Shown in pieces: positions 6,635-15,899 of a stretch of DNA of 17,846 bases. The notes beneath the pieces are model-generated. The model did no database searches and was not told the origin of the DNA. It saw only the letters and a list, made by a program, of their open reading frames with translations. A program made the position numbers and the translations under genes. The stretch covers positions 1 to 17,846 of the forward strand of contig CALDPK010000229.1 of assembly GCA_937911855.1 (NCBI GenBank), in the 5' to 3' direction. Position 1 is the first letter of the stretch, and each line of letters opens with the position of its first letter. Source of the DNA: an uncultured Trueperaceae bacterium (GTDB lineage Bacteria; Deinococcota; Deinococci; Deinococcales; Trueperaceae).

Positions 6635-9114
6635 GGGTGACCGGCGTTCTCGGCCGCATTCTGCTGGGCCTGCTGGCCCTCGTACTGCTCGTACTCACCG
6701 CCGGTTACCTGGTGCTGCGCAGTTCCCTGCCCCAGGTTTCAGGCGAGCTCACCCTTGCCGGCCTGCAGGGCCCCGTAACGGTCGCGCGCGGCGAAGACGG
6801 CGTGGCGCACATCAATGCCGGGACGATCAGTGACGCCTACCGCGCCCTGGGCTTCGTTCACGCGCAGGACCGACTGTGGCAGATGGAGTTCCAGCGGCTC
6901 GTGGCAGCCGGCCGGCTGAGCGAGGCAGTGGGGGAACCCGGCCTGGATACGGACAGGTTCCTGCGGACCCTCGGGGTCAGGCAAGCTGCCGAGAGCGCCT
7001 GGGCCAACCTGCAGGACGCGGAGATGCGCCGCTGGCTCGAGGCGTACACGGCCGGCGTCAACAGTTTCCTGGAAACCCGCTCCGGCGTTCTGCCGCCAGA
7101 ATTCCTGCTGCTCGGGCATGAGCCGGAACCTTTCACGCCGGTCGACATAATCGGCTGGGGCAAGATGATGGCCTGGGACCTGGCTGGCAACTGGGACCGG
7201 GAACTGCTGCGCGCACGCCTGATGACCCTTATGGACGAACCCGATGTGCGGGACCTGTATCCGCAGTGGCCGGGCGACATGCACGTCACCATCCCCGGCA
7301 ACTGGTCAGATGCCGGGACGGACCCGGCTGAAGCAACTGAAGACGAGGCCATTGAATCTCCACCTGAGGAAGAGGATCCGGACGATGAAGCACCCGGAGC
7401 AGCTCCCGCTGAAACCGTCAGGAACATCTTCGGGCAGTTCGACCTCGAGGCGATAGCGGACGCCTTCCTGCCGCGCCTGTCCTACGACGCCGGCTCGAAC
7501 GCCTGGGTGCTGTCCGGCGAACACACGACCAGCGGCCTGCCACTGCTCGCCAACGACCCGCACCTCGGCATGAGCACCCCGTCGCTCTGGTACCTGGTCC
7601 ACATGCAGGCGCCCGGCCTTGACGTGATGGGCGGCAGCCTGCCCGGCACGCCGGCCGTACTGCTCGGCCGCAACGCCGACATCGCCTGGGGCCTCACCAA
7701 CACCGGTACCGACGTGCAGGACCTGTTCATCGAACAGCTGAGCCCGACCGATGACGGTGCCTACCTGACCGAGGACGGCTACGAGGACTTCACCATCCGG
7801 ACCGAGGTGATCAGGGTCAAAGGCCAGGACGACGTGGTGCTCGAGGTGCGCGAGAGCCGCCACGGCCCCGTCATCTCGGACCTGGCCGGCGACTTCGGCG
7901 AGATCGCTGAGCTGGACGGCAACAGTTACGTGCTCGCCATGCGCTGGTCAGCCCTGGATGAGACCGACGGCACAGTCGGCGCGGTCGTGCGCCTCAACCA
8001 GGCTACCGACTGGGAATCGTTCAACGCGGCGCTCGAAGGATTCGCGAACCCCCAGCAGAACATCATGTACGCCGACGTACAGGGCAACATCGGCTTCCTG
8101 GCACCCGGGCGCGTGCCCTTAAGGCCCCTGGGTGACGGCTTCGCACCGGTACCCGGCTGGACGGGCGAGTACTCCTGGAGCGGTTACGTTCCGTTCGATG
8201 AGCTGCCCAGGACCTTCAACCCACCCGGCGGCAGGATCATCAACGCCAACCAGCAGGTGACCCCCGACGACTACCCGCACCTGATCAACCTGGACTGGAC
8301 GGTTCCTTACCGTGCCGACCGCATCATCGAACTGCTCGACTCGCTGGAACGGCACAACGTCCGCAGCACCATGCGGATCCAGGCAGATCAGGTCTCGCTG
8401 TACGCACGCGAGCTTGCCGGTGAACTGCTGCAGCTGGAGCTGCGGGACGCGCGCCACCAGGAGCTGCAGGCCGAACTGTTCGGCTGGTCCGGCGAGATGT
8501 CGCGCGACGCGGTTGCGCCGCTCATAATCGCCGCCTGGCAGCGGGAGTTCCTGCCACTGGCTCTGGGAACCGCCCTCGGTGAACACTTCAGTGCCTGGGC
8601 GGGTCACCAGCCGGTGGTCGTGCTCAGGCTGCTGCGCGGTCCGGACGGTGCCTGCGAGCCGGTCGGCTGCGCTGAACTGGCTCTCCGGGCTTTCGAACAG
8701 GCTGCCGCCTGGCTCGAAAGCCAGCTCGGTCCCGACGTGAGCACCTGGCGCTGGGACGCGCTGCACTTCCTCGAGCAGGAACACGCCGTACTTGGCGCAA
8801 GCCCGCTGGCGCCGCTGGCCAACCTGAGCATCGCAAACGGAGGGGGCACGTACACGGTCAACGCAGCCCGCTACGACCTCATGGGCAGCGAGACGCCGTT
8901 CAGGCAGACGGAAGGCCCCGGCTACCGGGCCGTGATGGACCTCGGCGACCCCGCCGGCAGCATCTTCATGCAGTCCACCGGCCAGTCCGGCAACCTGCTC
9001 TCGCCGCATTACCGCGACCTGCAGACGGACTGGCGCGACGGCCGCGGACTCAGCCTGGACCTGCAGGTGCCAGCTGACGGGCACGTTCTTGAACTGGTTC
9101 CGGCCTCGCGTTGA
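6631..9114 (+). CDS. Penicillin acylase family (Ntn hydrolase) protein
   Basis: This is an N-terminal-nucleophile amidase of the penicillin G acylase / acyl-homoserine lactone acylase family; substrate unknown. It has 827 residues. An uncleaved anchor or signal peptide lies at about residues 8-28 (ILLGLLALVLLVL), so it is exported or membrane-tethered. The alpha part shows GFVHAQDRLWQMEFQRL. The self-cleavage site is Gly288-Ser289 (SYDAGSNAWVLSG); Ser289 becomes the new N-terminus and nucleophile. The beta part has NDPHLGMSTP, QNIMYADVQGNIGF and RIINANQQV, where the Asn is the oxyanion residue. The stretch just before the cleavage site (about 226-262) is strikingly acidic, with runs of Glu/Asp, and would form the removable spacer. 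Start: ATG 6631, coupled to the leader ORF. Its end overlaps the nurA start. Quorum-signal degradation, cell-wall amide or antibiotic cleavage are all possible; nothing ties it to DNA repair except location. Confidence 0.93.
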   Translation: MRVTGVLGRILLGLLALVLLVLTAGYLVLRSSLPQVSGELTLAGLQGPVTVARGEDGVAHINAGTISDAYRALGFVHAQDRLWQMEFQRLVAAGRLSEAVGEPGLDTDRFLRTLGVRQAAESAWANLQDAEMRRWLEAYTAGVNSFLETRSGVLPPEFLLLGHEPEPFTPVDIIGWGKMMAWDLAGNWDRELLRARLMTLMDEPDVRDLYPQWPGDMHVTIPGNWSDAGTDPAEATEDEAIESPPEEEDPDDEAPGAAPAETVRNIFGQFDLEAIADAFLPRLSYDAGSNAWVLSGEHTTSGLPLLANDPHLGMSTPSLWYLVHMQAPGLDVMGGSLPGTPAVLLGRNADIAWGLTNTGTDVQDLFIEQLSPTDDGAYLTEDGYEDFTIRTEVIRVKGQDDVVLEVRESRHGPVISDLAGDFGEIAELDGNSYVLAMRWSALDETDGTVGAVVRLNQATDWESFNAALEGFANPQQNIMYADVQGNIGFLAPGRVPLRPLGDGFAPVPGWTGEYSWSGYVPFDELPRTFNPPGGRIINANQQVTPDDYPHLINLDWTVPYRADRIIELLDSLERHNVRSTMRIQADQVSLYARELAGELLQLELRDARHQELQAELFGWSGEMSRDAVAPLIIAAWQREFLPLALGTALGEHFSAWAGHQPVVVLRLLRGPDGACEPVGCAELALRAFEQAAAWLESQLGPDVSTWRWDALHFLEQEHAVLGASPLAPLANLSIANGGGTYTVNAARYDLMGSETPFRQTEGPGYRAVMDLGDPAGSIFMQSTGQSGNLLSPHYRDLQTDWRDGRGLSLDLQVPADGHVLELVPASR

Positions 9115-10106
9115 CCCGCCTCAGGTTCGATCCCTGGACTGCCGATTACACCGGCGCGTACGTGGCAGATCCTGCAGTGGAAGCAGAAGCGCCGGTGGAC
9201 ATCGACGTGGAAGTGCCCGGCGGCGAGTGGCACGCGCTGGAAGCCAGCGGCACAGCGGCGTTTGACGAGCTGATATTCATCGACGGCAGCCGCCGCATGG
9301 ACGCGCGCGTGCAGGTCGAGTCGGAGAACGGCACCTTCCGGGCGCACGGCGGACTCGGCACCACAGCCGTTGGAGCCGTGGCCGTACGGACGGGCCAGAG
9401 GGCCGAGTTCGTGCCTGACCTGCGCGCTGAGCGCTGGTGTTTCACCGGCGCAGGGCAGAGGCAGCAGCCCATCACCCTCAAAGCGGCCGGCGGACACCTG
9501 GGCGACCTGCACTACCTGCCCGTCACGGTGGCCGACACCGATCCCGATGCCATCCTGCAGGCACTGCAGAACACGATGCGCGACCAGGAAGCGAACCTGG
9601 CCGCGAGCCTCCTTCTGGCACACCCTGACGCACTGCTGGTACTCGACGGTCCGCTGCCGCGCGAAGCGGGCGCAGACCGCATGGTCGGTTACGTCAAGAC
9701 GACCAGCATCCAGCGCCTGGCGGCCCCGCAGCTTGAGATCGCCAGCCAGCTGCAGGCCGGCCAACGTACTCCCATATACGTAGCCGGCACGGGCGGGAGC
9801 AGACACTTTGAATGGATACTGCGGCTGCGCGACCCGGCTCCCTGGTTTTACAGCCTCGCCGGCACGGTCAGGCTCCAGGTAGCCGTCCCGGCAGGGACTC
9901 ATGGGCTGACGGATTTCGTGCGCGAAGTGGCCGCCTGGTCATGCTCGGTACTGCCGCGCTTCTCAAGCCTCGCGCATCAGGACCCGCGCGCTCCCCAGCA
10001 GCTGCTGCCGGTCAGGGCGCTCGAGGCGGAACTGAAACGGCACATGGGCGACGGACTGTTGCTCCGCCGCAGGATAGTGAGGGATTATTTTGCTGAGAAC
10101 AGCTGA
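9111..10106 (+). CDS. nurA: NurA-domain 5'-3' nuclease
   Basis: NurA is a toroidal dimeric nuclease that works with the HerA translocase to resect DNA ends; the bacterial form is best known from Deinococcus. The product has 331 residues. Family marks are ELIFIDGSRRMDAR (53-66, with metal-binding Asp58), the LLVLDGPLP strand (about 178-186), a YVKTTSIQRL segment, and a C-terminal end of the type SLAHQDPRAPQQLLPVRALE followed by LKRHMGDGLLLRRRI. The start is TTG at 9111, overlapping the acylase TGA as TTGA. It is chosen because LRFDPWTADY matches the expected N-terminus and the arrangement implies coupling. The stop lies 4 nt before the herA ATG. Confidence 0.9.
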   Translation: MTRLRFDPWTADYTGAYVADPAVEAEAPVDIDVEVPGGEWHALEASGTAAFDELIFIDGSRRMDARVQVESENGTFRAHGGLGTTAVGAVAVRTGQRAEFVPDLRAERWCFTGAGQRQQPITLKAAGGHLGDLHYLPVTVADTDPDAILQALQNTMRDQEANLAASLLLAHPDALLVLDGPLPREAGADRMVGYVKTTSIQRLAAPQLEIASQLQAGQRTPIYVAGTGGSRHFEWILRLRDPAPWFYSLAGTVRLQVAVPAGTHGLTDFVREVAAWSCSVLPRFSSLAHQDPRAPQQLLPVRALEAELKRHMGDGLLLRRRIVRDYFAENS

Positions 10107-10110
10107 CGGC

Positions 10111-11927
10111 ATGGAACAGCTCGGGGTCGTGCTCGGCACGGAAGCCGCCGCACCGCTCGAATTCCACTTCGCGGTCATGAGCGGCCGCAAGGTGCAGCTC
10201 GACGAGATCGTCGCCGTTACCGTGGTCGATCCCTCGGACCCGGACCGGAACATCGAGTTCTTCGGCGTGGTCGATGCCGTGACCCGCAGACTCGAAGGAG
10301 TGCAGTTCGACGGCGACACGGAACTGGTCGCCGAAGGACTGCTGCCCGCCCATGTCTCCTACGTGGCCAGGGTGCGCACCACTCGGGTCGAGCCCGAGGA
10401 GTTCGTCCCGCCTGCACCCGGTGACCCGGTTTTCCTGGCGCGGGGCGAGACACTCGCAAAGGCCCTGTTCGTCGACCAGATGAAACGGCCCCTGCCCGCG
10501 GGTGTACTCCGCAACGGCGAGAAGGCCCAGATCAACCTGGATTTCATCGACGGGACCAAGGGCGCGCACGTGAACATCAGCGGCATCTCCGGCGTGGCCA
10601 CCAAGACCAGCTACGCACTGTTCCTGCTCTACAGCCTCTTCAACGCCCGCGGCACTGACAACGAACTGCTCCTGGGCGACGCAGCGAACTCCAGGGCCGT
10701 CATCTTCAACGTCAAGGGCCGTGACCTCTTCTACCTGGACAAGCCCAACGAAAGGTTCCAGGAGCAGGAACAGGAATGGCTGGCCCGCAGCGGTTTCGAC
10801 GTCGACCGTTACGAACGGCTCGGCCTGTCTTCCGTTCGCCGGCCATGGCTGGCAGCAAGGGTGGCGACCTGCTGGCCGAGGAGCAGGACGATCCGCGCAT
10901 CCTGCCGTACTGCTGGAGCCTGTTCGAGTTCGCCGCCGACGGACTGCTGCCGTTCATGCTGAGCGGGCACAGCGACACGAGCGGCCTGGGGTTCCTGGTC
11001 GACAACGTGACCTCGAGGCTGCAGGGCATCGCCCGGGGCATGCGCGGCAAGGGCCCGCACCTGCTTGTCGAACCATGGACCAGGCTGCAGGACGATGCTG
11101 ACAGCGGCCGCATCGCTGAGGATGAGTACTTCGACCTGCCGGGGCAGGCTCCGGAGGAACTGAGCGGCAGCAGCGAGCGCCTAGAGACGCTGGGCGAACT
11201 CATCGAGTACATCGAGTTCAAGCTGCTTTACGACAACGAAGGCAGGGGAGCCGAGAGCTGGACGGCCAGGCAGCCGCGCGGAACGTGCGAGGCACTCGTC
11301 CGCCGCCTGCGCGGTGCCAGCCGGCACGTGGGCCGACTGGTCCGCGGTGACCTGTCCGCTGAGAAGCTGAAGCGCGCCCGGCCGTCCATCCTGGACTCCG
11401 GCAGTCAGATCCACGTGATCGACATCCATTCGCTGCCGCAGGTGGCGCAGATGTTCACCGTCGGGGTGCTGCTCAGGAACGTTTTCGAACGGCGCGAGAC
11501 GGGCTCGGAATCAGGCAAGGTGTTCATAGTGCTGGACGAGCTGAACAAGTACGCACCTGCTGAAGGTGACAGTCCCATCAAGGAAGTGATGCTCGACATC
11601 GCCGAGCGTGGCCGCAGCCTGGGCGTCATACTCATCGGCGCCCAGCAGACCGCGAGTGAGGTTGAACGGCGCGTGGTCAGCAACGCCGCAGTGCGCATCA
11701 ACGGCCGCCTAGACGCTGCAGAAGCCGAGCGCAGCGAGTACCGTTACCTGCCCGTCAGCATGCGCCAGCGGGCGACGATACTGACGCCCGGCACGATGGT
11801 CATCAACCAGCCGGACGTGCCCGCGCCGGTGCTCGTGACCTTCCCGTTCCCGGCATGGGCCACCAGGCGCGAGGAAGCGCTCATGGTTCCCGACCCGGAT
11901 GAACTGGATGACATCCTTGGCTACTAG
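10111..11927 (+). pseudogene. herA: HerA hexameric DNA translocase, frame broken once
   Basis: HerA is the FtsK/VirB4-like hexameric ATPase that pumps DNA into NurA. The N-terminal HAS-barrel starts MEQLGVVLGTEAAAPLEF (ATG 10111). Walker A is the bacterial-HerA form GISGVATKTS (residues 158-167). After RYERLGL (about 10827) the reading frame switches by -1: the original frame becomes Arg/Cys/Ser-rich and stops at 10960, while coding continues in another frame from about 10845 (AMAGSKGGDLLAEE) through LLPFMLSGHSD, Walker B VFIVLDELNKYAP, the sensor-like LIGAQQTASEVERR and VSNAAVRINGRLDAAEAE to the stop at 11925-11927. The total fits a normal ~606-residue HerA missing one base (or four) in the break region. 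No slippery heptamer is present. It is either a sequencing/assembly error or a true inactivating indel. The identity is firm, the integrity uncertain. Confidence 0.9.
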
Positions 11928-13113
11928 GCCGGTACGGATACTGCACACGGCAGACTGGCACGCGGGCCGTACGCTCATGGGCCGGGACAGGACCGCGGAA
12001 GTGCGGGCGGCCCTCGCGGAACTCGCGGAGATCGCGCGTTCCCGCGAGGTCGATCTGGTGCTCGTTGCGGGCGACGTCTTCGACAACCGCAACCCGACCG
12101 CAGAAGCGGAATCCGCGGTCTACGACTTCTTCGGTGAACTGCAGGCAGCCGGGATCCCCAGCGTCGTGATCGCCGGCAACCACGACTCGCCCCGCCGGCT
12201 GGACGCCGTGTCCCGCCTGCTGGGCTCGGCCGGTGCCTTCGTCGTCGGGGAAGTGCGCACGCACGCCAGAGGCGGCGTGTTCAGGACCACGGTCCGTGAC
12301 CAGGAGGTTCAGGTCGCGGCACTGCCGTTCGCTTCCGAACGCCGCCTGCTCAGCGCCAACAAGCAGAGCGAGCTCGATGATTCGCAGCGCAAGCCCGAGT
12401 ACCGGCACATCATGGGACAGCTGATCGCCGACCTGAGCCGCGACTTCAGGAACGGCAGCGTCAACCTGCTGATGATGCACGGCACCATGGAAGGTGCCCG
12501 GCTGTCGAAGAGCGAGTACGAGTTCCACAGCAGCGAACACTACGTGCTGGGCGCAAGCCTGGTGCCCGGCAGCGTCCAGTACCTGGCCCTGGGCCACATC
12601 CACGAAGCGCAGAAGGTCAGCGGCCTGCCCGAGAACCGCGGGCGCTACTCCGGCAGCCTGATCCAGCTCGACTTCGGTGAGGCCGGCCAGGACAAGTTCG
12701 CCTGGATCGTGGAAGTGGAACCGGGCCGCCCCGCCGAAACCGTCGAGCAGGTGAAGCTGCAGTCCGGCCGGCGGCTGCGCGAGTACAGCCTGGACGTTGA
12801 CGGCCTGGAAGGCAGGCTGCATGAACTCGCCGGGTTTGACGGCTGGCTGAAGATAAAACTGCGCCTGGACGAACCGCGACCGGGCCTGCGCGAACGCATC
12901 ATGCGGGAACTGCCAGGCGTGCTCGCCGTTACCAGCGAGATCCAGGGCAGCGATGAGCCGGACGATGACGTGATCCAGCAGCACGAGCAGCTTGACCTTG
13001 AAAGCGAGTACGCCCGCTACAGCCGGGAAGTACGCCAGCAGGACCCGGCAGACCGGGTGCGCTCCGCCTTCCGGGAACTGCACGGCCTGACCTTCGAGGA
13101 GGAGCGGGAATGA
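11908..13113 (+). CDS. sbcD: DNA repair exonuclease SbcD (Mre11-like)
   Basis: SbcD is the metal-dependent nuclease subunit of SbcCD, processing hairpins and double-strand ends. The calcineurin-like phosphoesterase motifs appear in order: RILHTADWHAG (Asp16, His18), VAGDVFDNRNP (Asp56, Asp60 region), IAGNHDSPRRL (Asn-His-Asp at about 91-93), LMMHGTMEG and LGHIHEAQ. Length is 401 residues from ATG 11908. An ATG three codons earlier (11899) and a TTG at 11917 are alternatives. All three lie inside the last codons of herA, so translation is coupled. The C-terminal part, about 120 residues, matches the SbcD cap region in position. The stop overlaps the sbcC ATG. Confidence 0.95.
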   Translation: MTSLATRPVRILHTADWHAGRTLMGRDRTAEVRAALAELAEIARSREVDLVLVAGDVFDNRNPTAEAESAVYDFFGELQAAGIPSVVIAGNHDSPRRLDAVSRLLGSAGAFVVGEVRTHARGGVFRTTVRDQEVQVAALPFASERRLLSANKQSELDDSQRKPEYRHIMGQLIADLSRDFRNGSVNLLMMHGTMEGARLSKSEYEFHSSEHYVLGASLVPGSVQYLALGHIHEAQKVSGLPENRGRYSGSLIQLDFGEAGQDKFAWIVEVEPGRPAETVEQVKLQSGRRLREYSLDVDGLEGRLHELAGFDGWLKIKLRLDEPRPGLRERIMRELPGVLAVTSEIQGSDEPDDDVIQQHEQLDLESEYARYSREVRQQDPADRVRSAFRELHGLTFEEERE

Positions 13114-15899
13114 AGCCACTGCGCATGGAGATCGAAGGTTTCGCCCGCTTCGCCGAACGGCAGGTGGTGAGCTTCGAGGACCTGACCCTGTTCGCCATAG
13201 CCGGACCCACCGGAGCCGGCAAGACCCTGATACTCGATGCCCTCAGCTTCGCAATCTACGGCGTGACCCCCCGCCTGAGCCAGAAGCTGGAGGGACTCAT
13301 CAGCAACGGCCGTGACCGGCTGGTGGTCGACCTGCAGTTCGAGGCCAGCGGCGGCACGTTCCGCGTCGTCCGCACGATGGAGCGCAGGCCCAGCGGCGCC
13401 GTCAGCAAGTCCACCAGGATCGAACGGCTGGACCAGGCGCGCTGGCTGCCCATCCCCGAAACCGAGAAACTGAAGGAAGCCAACGCGAAACTGGAGCAGA
13501 TCGTCGGCCTGGATTTCCAGGCGTTCACCCGCTCGATACTGCTGCCCCAGGGCAAGTTCGACGAGTTCCTGCACGGAGAACCCGCACAGCGGCGCAGGCT
13601 GCTGAAGGAACTCCTGGACCTCTCCAGGGTGGACCAGATGCGCGAAGAGGCCGGCAGGCGTGACCGCGACGCAGCCATCCAGTGTGAATACATTTCCAGC
13701 CGGCTGGAAAGCGAAGGGCTTGAGGAAGCTCCCGCCAGGCTCAACCAGCTGAAAGTGCAGCTCGCGGAACTAGAGGTGACGCTCATGACGGAACGGGAAC
13801 AGCTTGAGAGGAACCGCGCGGAACTGGCCGAAGCTCAGGAGGTCGGCAGGCTGCATGCCGAACTTGCCGACGTGCACGACCGCCTTGAGAAGCAGCTCGA
13901 GGCCGCCCAGCAGGCGCCTGCGCTCCAGGCAGAACTGGACACCGGACGCCGCGCCGCCACGCTGCTGCCGCTGCTTGATCAGCTGAGCGAACTCGAGCGC
14001 GAAGCGGAGCAGTCGAGCCGGGAACTGGAGCGCCTCGAGGCCAGGCACCCCGAACTGCAGAAGCTGTTCGATGAAGCGAAGGCAACCTCGGAACAGGCCA
14101 GCCTGGCCCTGGAGAAGTCCGAACCCGAACTGCGCTCCCGCCTGCAGGAAGCTCAGCAGCTGCTGCCGCTGGCACAGCGACTGGACCGGCTGGGCGGCGC
14201 CCCGGCAGGTATGCAGGCAGACGCAGCCGACTGGGACGAGGAGAGGTTCGAGACGCTGCAGCAACTGCGCGCCCGGCTCTCAGGCCTGAGCAGCGCGCTG
14301 AAACGGCGGGACGAAACCATAGGCAGCATCGAAGCCCTGGCCGGCCAGGAATCAGAGACGGACGCCGCCTTGCAGGAAGCCAGGGCAGAAGTCGCCGGCG
14401 TGCTCGGGAAAGGCCAGGCTGCAGCCGCCCGCCTCCGCGAACTGGAGGCGGAACTGGCGGTTCTGGAGAAACAGGGCGGTGACGCCGCCATGGCACTGCG
14501 GGAGGGACTGGTCAGCGGCGACGCCTGTCCGGTATGCGGGCAGACGGTGCATGAACTGCCAGACCATTCGCATGGTCCCCTGCATGAGCAGCGCGAGAAG
14601 GTTAAGGCCGCGAAGGAGGAAAGGGAAGAGCTCCTGCAGCTGCACGCCGCAGCCAGTGCCCGGGTGAACTCCCTGGAGGCACGCCGCGAAGCCCAGGCTG
14701 AAGCGAAGACAGCGGCGCAAACTTCCCTGGAAGCCGTCCGCACGGAACTGACTGCGCAGCTGACTGTGTTCACTGAGGCGGGGTTCAGCGGACCAGCGGA
14801 AACGCTGGAAGACGAAGTAACGGAAGAGTTCCGGCAGCAGGTCGCCGCCCTGGCAACCCTGCTGGCCGTGCACGGTGGCGATCCCGCCGGGACGGTGCGT
14901 GAACTGGAAGCCCGCCTGCGCGAACTCAGCCAGGCTGAACGCGCAGCCGCCCGGGAGCTGGCCCAGGCTGAACGCGAGCTGCTGCAGCTCACTGGTCAAC
15001 TGGAGACGAAACGCGCGCTTGCCGCCCGGGTGTCAGGCGAGCTGAGCCGGCAGCAGGCAGAAGCCGAACGCAGGCTCAAAGAGAACAGGTTCGCTGACCG
15101 TGAAGCCGTCCGGGCCGCCAGCCGGCCAGCCTCACGCCTGGAAGAAGTCGAGAACCTGCTCAGGCACCTGGACCAGGAGCTTGGCAGGCTGCGGGCACGC
15201 AATGGCGAGCTGCTGGAAGGGATCGCCGGCCGCCCCGACAGGCGCGCCGAACTGGAAGAACTGAGCGGCCGCGTTGCGCAGCTGGAAGCCCAGCTGCACG
15301 AGCACAGTGAACAGCGCGGCAGCCTGCAGGGAGCCATTGAACACCAGAGAGAACAGGTGAAACTGCGCGCCGAACTTCTTGAGCAGCGCCGGAAGTTTGA
15401 AGACGAACGTGAGGTCTGGCGTCTGCTGGCACTCGACCTGCGGGATGACCGCTTCACCGACTTCCTGCTCGGCGACCTGCAGCGGCGCCTGGCCCGCCGG
15501 GCCAGTCACATCATCAGGCAGGTCACGGGCGACCGGTTCGACCTGCACCTGTCCGAGAGCCGCGAGTTCGAAGTGAGCGACGCGTGGGCGGGCGGCGCGC
15601 GGCGCAGCGCCACGAACCTGTCCGGAGGCGAGACGTTCATCGTCAGCCTGGCACTCGCGCTTGCACTGTCGGATTCAGCAGCGGGCGGCAGGCGCCTGGG
15701 TGCGCTGTTCCTCGATGAAGGTTTCGGAACTCTGGACGCCCAGACACTTGATTCGGTCGCTTCGGTGCTGGAAAGTCTCTCCACCGACGGCAGGATGGTC
15801 GGCCTGATCACCCACGTGCCGGAGCTGAGCCAGCGCATGCCGGCCCGGCTCATGGTCAGGAAAGAAGCTTCAGGCTCCAGCCTTTACTGGGAAGACTGA
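13110..15899 (+). CDS. sbcC: DNA repair ATPase SbcC (Rad50-like)
   Basis: SbcC is the SMC-like ATPase partner of SbcD. The 929-residue product has Walker A GPTGAGKT (32-39), a Q-loop region at LLPQGKFDEFLHG, two long Glu/Leu/Ala/Arg-rich coiled coils, and a zinc hook CPVCG in the middle (Cys473, Cys476). The C-terminal ATPase half has the ABC signature NLSGGETF (836-843) and Walker B LFLDEGFGTLD (866-876), followed by the LITHVPEL switch. The coils are somewhat shorter than in E. coli SbcC. The ATG overlaps the sbcD stop as ATGA. The 3' end overlaps the convergent nrdR by 16 bp. Confidence 0.97.
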   Translation: MKPLRMEIEGFARFAERQVVSFEDLTLFAIAGPTGAGKTLILDALSFAIYGVTPRLSQKLEGLISNGRDRLVVDLQFEASGGTFRVVRTMERRPSGAVSKSTRIERLDQARWLPIPETEKLKEANAKLEQIVGLDFQAFTRSILLPQGKFDEFLHGEPAQRRRLLKELLDLSRVDQMREEAGRRDRDAAIQCEYISSRLESEGLEEAPARLNQLKVQLAELEVTLMTEREQLERNRAELAEAQEVGRLHAELADVHDRLEKQLEAAQQAPALQAELDTGRRAATLLPLLDQLSELEREAEQSSRELERLEARHPELQKLFDEAKATSEQASLALEKSEPELRSRLQEAQQLLPLAQRLDRLGGAPAGMQADAADWDEERFETLQQLRARLSGLSSALKRRDETIGSIEALAGQESETDAALQEARAEVAGVLGKGQAAAARLRELEAELAVLEKQGGDAAMALREGLVSGDACPVCGQTVHELPDHSHGPLHEQREKVKAAKEEREELLQLHAAASARVNSLEARREAQAEAKTAAQTSLEAVRTELTAQLTVFTEAGFSGPAETLEDEVTEEFRQQVAALATLLAVHGGDPAGTVRELEARLRELSQAERAAARELAQAERELLQLTGQLETKRALAARVSGELSRQQAEAERRLKENRFADREAVRAASRPASRLEEVENLLRHLDQELGRLRARNGELLEGIAGRPDRRAELEELSGRVAQLEAQLHEHSEQRGSLQGAIEHQREQVKLRAELLEQRRKFEDEREVWRLLALDLRDDRFTDFLLGDLQRRLARRASHIIRQVTGDRFDLHLSESREFEVSDAWAGGARRSATNLSGGETFIVSLALALALSDSAAGGRRLGALFLDEGFGTLDAQTLDSVASVLESLSTDGRMVGLITHVPELSQRMPARLMVRKEASGSSLYWED

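Noticed and set aside
10820..10860. Programmed -1 ribosomal frameshift in herA
   Set aside because: No X-XXY-YYZ slippery heptamer, and no reason for HerA to be made in two forms; an indel is simpler.
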